Origin: a bacterium
GTDB taxonomy: Bacteria; Hydrothermota; UBA3073; JACQXS01; JAUWAR01
Assembly: GCA_030601965.1 (NCBI GenBank)
Contig: JAUWAR010000052.1
Coordinates: forward strand, 1-8,441
DNA length: 8,441 bases
Direction of reading: 5' to 3'
In this document: positions 5,174 to 8,441 of the stretch, piece after piece
Position numbering within the stretch: position 1 is the stretch's first letter
Layout of the letters: every line of letters begins with the position of its first letter
The notes under the pieces: model-generated
The model's database searches: none
The model's input: only the letters and a program-made list of their open reading frames with translations
What the model was told of the DNA's origin: nothing
Made by a program: the position numbers and the translations under genes

Positions 5174-5820
5174 TTCTCTTCCTTCTTCTCTTCTCTCTCT
5201 TCTCCCTTGTCTTCTCTCTCTTCTCTCTCCTCTCCCTCCTCTTTCTCCTCTTCCTCAATTTCTTCGGCGACCTCAGGTTTCTCTTCCTCTACAACTTTTG
5301 GAATAAGTACGGTCACAATAGTTCTTTCAAGGTCTTCCAGAGGACGACACTCGCCTGTATCCATGTCTTTTAGATGTAGTGTGTGTCCTACATCTAAATC
5401 CGATATATCAATCCTAAATCCCTCTGGTATGTCCTTTGGCAGAGTCTCAACCTCAATCTCCGTTAAGATCTGTTCCAGTACTCCACCATGTTCCACCCCA
5501 ATTGCTTCTCCCTCTAATACTATAGGGACTTTTACATGGACCTTCTCGCCCTTATGGAGATGTTGGAAATCTATATGGAAAATCTTTGAACTCGTAAGGT
5601 CATATTGAACCTCCTTTATAATTACCATTGGGTTTCCCTCAATATCCAGAGTAATTGTCCCGCCTTCTTTTTTAAGAAGCAATAATTCTTTCTCATCAAT
5701 TAGCAGATGAATATTTCCTTCACCATGTCCATAAAGCTCTGCCGGGACCTTTCCCATATCCCTAAATTTCTTTGCATATTTTTCGCCTATCTCTTTTCGT
5801 ATATCTGCTTTAAGTTTCAT
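5161..5820 (-). CDS. rplY: 50S ribosomal protein L25, CTC/TL5 type, with long acidic tail
   Basis: A 219-aa protein of the long (general stress protein CTC) form of L25, which binds 5S rRNA in the central protuberance. The L25 domain spans roughly 1-90 (RKEIGEKYAKKFRDMGKVPAELYG, then VQYDL...IFHIDFQ). The TL5 C-terminal beta domain spans about 92-175 (HVKVPIVLEGEAIGV, GVLEQILTEIEVETLP, DIPEGFRIDISDLDVG). From about 177 on there is a 40-residue tail that is almost entirely Glu, Lys and Arg, ending KVDS. The tail comes from a pure purine tract, and the last residues plus the TGA come from a heptamer repeat. The ribosome site is GGGGGAG just before ATG 5820. The gene follows prs by 9 bp and is clearly in the same operon. 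Acidic tails of variable length are common in this family. Confidence 0.95.
   Translation of the reverse strand: MKLKADIRKEIGEKYAKKFRDMGKVPAELYGHGEGNIHLLIDEKELLLLKKEGGTITLDIEGNPMVIIKEVQYDLTSSKIFHIDFQHLHKGEKVHVKVPIVLEGEAIGVEHGGVLEQILTEIEVETLPKDIPEGFRIDISDLDVGHTLHLKDMDTGECRPLEDLERTIVTVLIPKVVEEEKPEVAEEIEEEEKEEGEEREEREDKGEEREEKKEEKVDS
5174..5258. repeat. Polypyrimidine/polypurine low-complexity tract
   Basis: About 85 bp of almost uninterrupted pyrimidines on the + strand (TTCTC, TCTCTC and CCTCCTC words, with the near-repeat TCTTCTCTCTCTTCTC). It encodes the Glu-rich tail of L25 on the other strand. Such a mirror-like purine tract can expand or shrink by slippage and can in principle form triplex DNA. 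The neighbouring genes show nothing similar. Confidence 0.85.
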
Positions 5821-5829
5821 ACACTCCCC

Positions 5830-6753
5830 CTATTCTATAAACAATGAACTTACAGATTTCTCCTCGTGAATTCTGGATATTGCCTCACCAAGAAGATTAG
5901 CAACTGTAAGAATATGTATCTTTTTCGAACTATTCTTAATAGGAACTGTATCAGAAACAAACATTTTCTCTATTTTGGAATTCTCTATTTTCTCTACAGC
6001 ATTTCCAGACAGTAGTGGATGCGTGCACCATGCATAAACTTTATCTGCACCAGCATTTGAGATTGCATTTGCCCCCCCTACAAGAGTGCCAGCTGTATCT
6101 ACCATATCATCCACAATCAGGCAATCCTTCCCTCTGACCTCTCCAACAATATTCATCACAAAAGCCTGATTTGGAGAAGGTCTTCTTTTATCTATTATTG
6201 CTATTGGAAGGTCGCCAAATCTTCTCGCAAATCCCCTTGCTCTTTTTGTCCCTCCTGTGTCAGGGGCTATAACAACAGTATTCTTAGAAGAAATTTGTTT
6301 AAAACTCTCTGCAATAACAGGCATGCCGTAAATATTATCCACAGGAATATCAAAGAAGCCCTGTATTTGCTCTGCATGTAAATCCAGTGTAAGAACTCTA
6401 TCTGCACCTGCAGCAGTAATAAGATTTGCAACAAGTTTTGCAGAAATGGGCACTCTTGGCTCATCTTTTTTATCCTGTCTTGAATAACCAAAATATGGAA
6501 TCACAGCAGTAACCCTCTGAGCAGATGCCCGTTTTGCCGCATCAATAAGAAACAAAAGCTCCATTAAATTATCTGCAGGGGGCTGAGTAGACTGAATTAT
6601 AAACACATCTCTACCCCTCACATTCTCATTAAGTTTTACATATATCTCACCATCCGAGAATCTTTTACAGGTAGCCTCACCGATATTAATCTTCAAATAT
6701 TTACATATTTTATTAGCAAGTGCAGGATTTGACCCTCCACAAAATACCTTCAT
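5830..6753 (-). CDS. prs: Ribose-phosphate pyrophosphokinase (PRPP synthetase)
   Basis: A 307-aa class I PRPP synthetase, typical length. It transfers pyrophosphate from ATP to ribose 5-phosphate, giving PRPP for nucleotide, His, Trp and NAD synthesis. Motifs are FSDGEIYVKLNENVRGRDVFIIQST (32-56), the ATP-binding loop PYFGYSRQDKKDEPR (86-100), TLDLHAEQIQGFFD (122-135, metal-binding His), APDTGGTKRARGFARR (163-178), the PRPP-binding signature CLIVDDMVDTAGTL (211-224) and a C-terminal SSLFIE. All expected catalytic residues appear present. ATG 6753 is preceded by an all-G ribosome site, GGGGGG (6760-6765), eight bases upstream. The gene lies downstream of ispE and tRNA-Gln, separated from the tRNA by an inverted pair of heptamer arrays, and leads directly into rplY. 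Confidence 0.97.
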   Translation of the reverse strand: MKVFCGGSNPALANKICKYLKINIGEATCKRFSDGEIYVKLNENVRGRDVFIIQSTQPPADNLMELLFLIDAAKRASAQRVTAVIPYFGYSRQDKKDEPRVPISAKLVANLITAAGADRVLTLDLHAEQIQGFFDIPVDNIYGMPVIAESFKQISSKNTVVIAPDTGGTKRARGFARRFGDLPIAIIDKRRPSPNQAFVMNIVGEVRGKDCLIVDDMVDTAGTLVGGANAISNAGADKVYAWCTHPLLSGNAVEKIENSKIEKMFVSDTVPIKNSSKKIHILTVANLLGEAISRIHEEKSVSSLFIE

Positions 6754-6771
6754 AATTAACCCCCCTTTTTT

Positions 6772-6840
6772 CAGTAATCAGTAAGGAGTAAGCAGTAAGT
6801 CCTTATTCTCCATACTGCCTACTACTTACTGCCTACTTGT
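6772..6840. repeat. Inverted pair of heptamer arrays between tRNA-Gln and prs
   Basis: The left array is CAGTAAT, CAGTAAG, GAGTAAG, CAGTAAG (6772-6799). After a 13-bp spacer comes the right array, TACTGCC, TACTACT, TACTGCC, TACTTGT (6813-6840), essentially the reverse complement of the left unit. The two can fold into a long imperfect stem. The pair fills the 93-bp gap between the 3' end of tRNA-Gln and the prs leader, so in the transcript it would separate the tRNA from the mRNA. It may serve as a processing structure, but that is inference. Confidence 0.8.
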
Positions 6841-6846
6841 TTTTAT

Positions 6847-6917
6847 CTCGAGGGGATGGATTCGAACCATCATCCTCGGCTCCAAAGGCCGGTGTCCTGC
6901 CATTAGACTACCCTCGA
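6847..6917 (-). tRNA. tRNA-Gln (anticodon UUG)
   Basis: A 71-nt cloverleaf read on the - strand. The acceptor stem TCGAGGG (6911-6917) pairs perfectly with CCCTCGA (6848-6854), with discriminator G at 6847. The D stem is GTCT/GGAC. The anticodon arm is CCGGC-CTTTGGA-GCCGA with anticodon TTG at 34-36, for Gln; its outermost pair, C27-A43, is a mismatch. The variable loop is 4 nt. The T arm is GATGG-TTCGAAT-CCATC. CCA is not encoded (GATAAA follows), so a CCA-adding enzyme is needed. It lies between ispE and prs, a placement seen in several bacterial phyla, and is probably cut out of the operon transcript. Confidence 0.95.
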
Positions 6918-6920
6918 ATC

Positions 6921-6948
6921 TATGACTTTCAACCATAAACTATGAACT
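6921..6948. repeat. Degenerate heptamer array between ispE and tRNA-Gln
   Basis: Four 7-bp units in register: TATGACT, TTCAACC, ATAAACT, ATGAACT. They are divergent copies of the ATSAACT unit seen intact at 5153-5173 and 8333-8360. The array occupies most of the 41-bp spacer between the ispE stop and the tRNA 5' end. Confidence 0.55.
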
Positions 6949-6958
6949 AAAATTTGCA

Positions 6959-7837
6959 TTATATTGACCTTGCTATCCTCATCTCTACATCCATATCCTG
7001 AAATAACTTCTTAAAATCATATTCTCTATCAATAATCCCATAAATACACGAACCACTCCCTGTAAGTGAAACACCCAAAAGATTAAGACTGAACAGTCTT
7101 TCTTTAATCTTTTTAAGCACTGGATATTCTTTCATTACCAATGGTTCAAAATCATTAAAAAGATTCTCTCCAATACCTTTAATATCGCCTTTTCCCCAAA
7201 AGGATAGTAGCTTCTTAATAGAAACAGAAGAACCTGTCAACCTTTTTTTGAGATTTTTACCTGTCTGCCGATAGGCAAGGTATGCCCATCCAGTAGAAAT
7301 TGCAAATTTTGGATATACAAGGACAAATCTTACCTGACTGCCATCAGGCAAGTTCGGTAAAGACGGTATCTCTTCTATAACCTCTCCCCTACCACTTACA
7401 ATTTCACAAGAACCACCAAGAAAAAATGGAACATCACTTCCAAGTTTAAGAGCAAGTTTATGTAGGGAACTTAAAGGCTCACCAAAAACTTCATTTAATC
7501 CTTTAAGGGTTGAGGCACCACAGGAACTACCACCTCCAAGACCCGCACCCATCCAGATATTTTTCTTCAATTTGATGGAAATCTCTTTTTTTATTCCTGT
7601 CTCTTTAAAAAAGATTTCTGCTGCCTTGTAACATATATTATCCTTTCCATAAGGTGGGACATTCGTTTTGAATTCTATCTGTGGGAGAGGATTTCTGCCC
7701 TCGATTAAAGGTTCTATTTCAATCTCATCAAAAAAATCTATTTTTTGGAAAATACTCTCTATATCGTGGTAGCCATCTGGCCTTTTCTCTTTTACCCTAA
7801 GCCCCAGATTAAGTTTTGCGTAAGCCCTTATTTTCAT
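6959..7837 (-). CDS. ispE: 4-diphosphocytidyl-2-C-methyl-D-erythritol kinase
   Basis: A 292-aa GHMP kinase of the non-mevalonate (MEP) isoprenoid pathway; it phosphorylates CDP-methylerythritol at the 2-OH. Motifs are YAKLNLGLRV (6-15, with catalytic K8), RPDGYHDIESIF (19-30), the ATP loop MGAGLGGGSSCGAS (96-109; Cys106 where many homologues have Asp or Asn), LGSDVPFFLGG (132-142, with catalytic D135) and the C-terminal SLTGSGSCIYG (257-267). Two segments (about 162-169 and 186-194) are translations of a 23-bp palindromic repeat, read in two different frames. They fall just before and after the strand FVLVYP, in likely loops. The start ATG 7837 has only a weak GGAA ahead of it, and that lies in the 3' arm of a perfect hairpin (7843-7863). 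It heads the tRNA-prs-rplY-pth run. Confidence 0.95.
   Translation of the reverse strand: MKIRAYAKLNLGLRVKEKRPDGYHDIESIFQKIDFFDEIEIEPLIEGRNPLPQIEFKTNVPPYGKDNICYKAAEIFFKETGIKKEISIKLKKNIWMGAGLGGGSSCGASTLKGLNEVFGEPLSSLHKLALKLGSDVPFFLGGSCEIVSGRGEVIEEIPSLPNLPDGSQVRFVLVYPKFAISTGWAYLAYRQTGKNLKKRLTGSSVSIKKLLSFWGKGDIKGIGENLFNDFEPLVMKEYPVLKKIKERLFSLNLLGVSLTGSGSCIYGIIDREYDFKKLFQDMDVEMRIARSI
7259..7281. repeat. 23-bp palindromic repeat, copy 1, inside ispE
   Basis: The core is TGCC-GATA-GGCA flanked by ACCT and AGGT. It matches the copy at 7332-7354 at 18 of 23 positions, same orientation. It is translated on the - strand within YLAYRQTGK. Confidence 0.8.
7332..7354. repeat. 23-bp palindromic repeat, copy 2, inside ispE
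   Basis: The core is TGCC-ATCA-GGCA preceded by ACCTGAC. The offset from copy 1 is 73 bp, not a multiple of 3, so it is translated in another frame, as NLPDGSQVR. Confidence 0.8.
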
Positions 7838-7842
7838 CTGTC

Positions 7843-7863
7843 ATTCCGAACTTGTTTCGGAAT
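7843..7863. repeat. Perfect hairpin at the ispE ribosome-binding region
   Basis: ATTCCGAA (7843-7850), a 5-nt loop, then TTCGGAAT (7856-7863): an 8-bp perfect stem ending 5 bp before the ispE ATG. From memory this resembles an interspersed hairpin repeat common in some environmental bacterial genomes. No T-run follows on the - strand, so it is not a terminator for rmlD. Confidence 0.75.
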
Positions 7864-7877
7864 CTCATCTTTTTCAT

Positions 7878-7921
7878 CACGAATATTTGTGTCATTCGTG
7901 GTGTATTCGTGTAAATTCGTG
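7878..7921. repeat. ATTCGTG repeat cluster
   Basis: Three direct copies of ATTCGTG (7894-7900, 7905-7911, 7915-7921) and one inverted copy, CACGAAT (7878-7884), with 10-11 bp spacing between the direct copies. Together with the hairpin next to it, it fills the ispE-proximal part of the 261-bp gap (7838-8098). I see no known operator in it; an interspersed repeat is more likely. Confidence 0.65.
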
Positions 7922-7931
7922 TTCCACTATC

Positions 7932-8057
7932 TCACATAATTATATGTCCTATTGTGATGTGGGATTCTTGAATTCTCTGGGTACTTGAGGAAGGAACCTT
8001 TATACTTTCATTTATGATATCTTCAATCACGAAGTGAGTCTCAAAATCTGTTTTCAT
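7932..8057 (-). CDS. Doubtful 41-aa ORF in the rmlD-ispE gap
   Basis: ATG 8055-8057 to TGA 7932-7934 encodes 41 residues beginning MKTDFETHFVIEDIINES and ending HITIGHIIM. The composition looks protein-like (acidic amphipathic start, then a polar middle and a hydrophobic end), and the ORF crosses otherwise gene-free sequence. There is no ribosome site, and the ATG overlaps a TATAAT-like box. I do not recognise a family. It could be a real small protein, a decayed fragment of a larger gene, or chance. Confidence 0.25.
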   Translation of the reverse strand: MKTDFETHFVIEDIINESIKVPSSSTQRIQESHITIGHIIM

Positions 8058-8076
8058 TATACAAATCTATATTATA
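8056..8076 (-). promoter_or_regulatory. Possible promoter -10 region for the ispE operon
   Basis: On the - strand two TATAAT boxes occur (8071-8076 and 8056-8061) in a very AT-rich stretch between rmlD and ispE. No good -35 box is found at 17 bp from either. This gap is the only long non-coding interval upstream of the ispE-amrS run, so a promoter is expected in it. Confidence 0.25.
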
Positions 8077-8098
8077 CTATTTACTATAATAGAATAAA

Positions 8099-8440
8099 CT
8101 ATAATTTCAAATAATCCTTGACCGCCTCTTTCCACGACCTTAATGGCTTCCTAAATGTCTCATTATATACAAAATTCTCAAGTCTTGAATTATGTGGCCT
8201 CTTCGCAGGTCTCGGAAACTGTTCTGATTTTACAGGTATTAGTTTCAGATTTGAGATTTGAATTATTTGCTTGGCAAACTCATACCAGGAACAATATCCA
8301 GAATTTGTTATGTGATACACACCATATAAAGCAGTTGATAGTTGATAGTTGATAGTTGATAGTAAAACCTTAATTGCATTGGCTAAATCTTTTGTATATG
8401 TCGGTGAACCTATCTGGTCATCTGCCACTTTTAGCGGGGC
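8099..8440 (-). CDS. rfbD: dTDP-4-dehydrorhamnose reductase, C-terminal part (5' end outside window)
   Basis: 113 residues of an RmlD/RfbD-type SDR enzyme, open through the right edge, with stop TAG at 8099-8101. It reduces dTDP-4-dehydrorhamnose in the last step of dTDP-L-rhamnose synthesis for surface polysaccharides. Visible family motifs are VADDQIGSPTYTKDLANAI, YGVYHITNSGYCSWYEFAKQI, PRPAKRPHNSRLE and a C-terminal RSWKEAVKDYL. The catalytic Tyr/Lys and NAD(P) motifs would lie in the missing part. Between LANAIKVL and YGVYH there is an extra LSTINYQLST, the translation of four 7-bp repeats (8333-8360), where homologues have only a short turn. The GTG at 8426-8428 is the V of VADDQ and not a real start. 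The following gap to ispE is 261 bp, so this gene is probably a separate unit. Confidence 0.9.
   Translation of the reverse strand, partial: APLKVADDQIGSPTYTKDLANAIKVLLSTINYQLSTALYGVYHITNSGYCSWYEFAKQIIQISNLKLIPVKSEQFPRPAKRPHNSRLENFVYNETFRKPLRSWKEAVKDYLKL
8333..8360. repeat. Heptamer array AGTTGAT x4 inside rfbD
   Basis: Four exact tandem units of AGTTGAT, with a partial fifth unit (AGT) after them. On the coding (-) strand the unit is ATCAACT, which reads as the cyclic peptide INYQLST in any frame without stops. It is the same unit as at 5153-5173, in the opposite orientation. Confidence 0.95.
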
Positions 8441-8441
8441 T

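Noticed and set aside
5048..5608. Ser/Phe-rich ORF on the + strand opposite rplY
   Set aside because: It is a shadow of the polypyrimidine tract and the L25 coding sequence, with no ribosome site or family features.
6847..6917. tRNA-Gln as a phage or island attachment site
   Set aside because: No integrase gene and no repeated tRNA 3' fragment are seen in the window.

Overview
The window looks like a piece of chromosome from an AT-rich, uncultivated bacterium. The ispE / tRNA-Gln / prs / rplY / pth gene order is a familiar bacterial housekeeping arrangement. The very high density of small palindromic and heptameric repeats is what I would expect from candidate-phylum genomes of the Omnitrophota/Desantisbacteria sort, but the taxon is an inference from style and not from a marker gene.

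The layout splits at about 2344. The left 2.3 kb is read on the + strand and is accessory in character. It holds the C-terminal end of an HNH nuclease domain (DUF262/DUF1524-like, cut by the window edge), a 190-aa PD-(D/E)XK nuclease-fold protein, and a class III-type sirtuin that overlaps it by 13 bp. A hidden 43-aa single-pass membrane peptide and a small free-standing retropepsin-like aspartic protease follow. The right 6.1 kb is read on the - strand. In transcription order it holds the C-terminal end of an RmlD/RfbD dTDP-4-dehydrorhamnose reductase (cut by the right edge), a 261-bp repeat-filled gap, ispE, tRNA-Gln(UUG), prs, rplY (L25/CTC type with a long acidic tail), pth, xseA and amrS. 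The run from ispE to amrS is closely spaced and probably co-transcribed. The retropepsin and amrS genes converge with only 5 bp between their stop codons.

Functionally the right half combines isoprenoid precursor synthesis (IspE), PRPP supply (Prs), translation (L25, peptidyl-tRNA hydrolase, tRNA-Gln), DNA repair (ExoVII large subunit) and a radical-SAM enzyme of the AmmeMemoRadiSam group. No xseB, Memo or AMMECR1 partner gene lies in the window.

The most unusual content is the repeat layer. At least four kinds are visible: (1) 7-bp tandem arrays at five loci, two of them translated inside Pth and RmlD and one ending L25; (2) two 53-56 bp elements, each an outer stem enclosing two hairpins, which swallow the stop codons of sir2 and pth; (3) two copies of a 23-bp TGCC-nnnn-GGCA palindrome inside ispE, read in two different frames; (4) a perfect 8-bp-stem hairpin plus ATTCGTG repeats just upstream of the ispE start codon. 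They sit mostly at gene junctions or in protein loops. Where the 7-mer arrays lie inside genes they are in the orientation that contains no stop codons. I see no intact transposon, integrase or CRISPR array.
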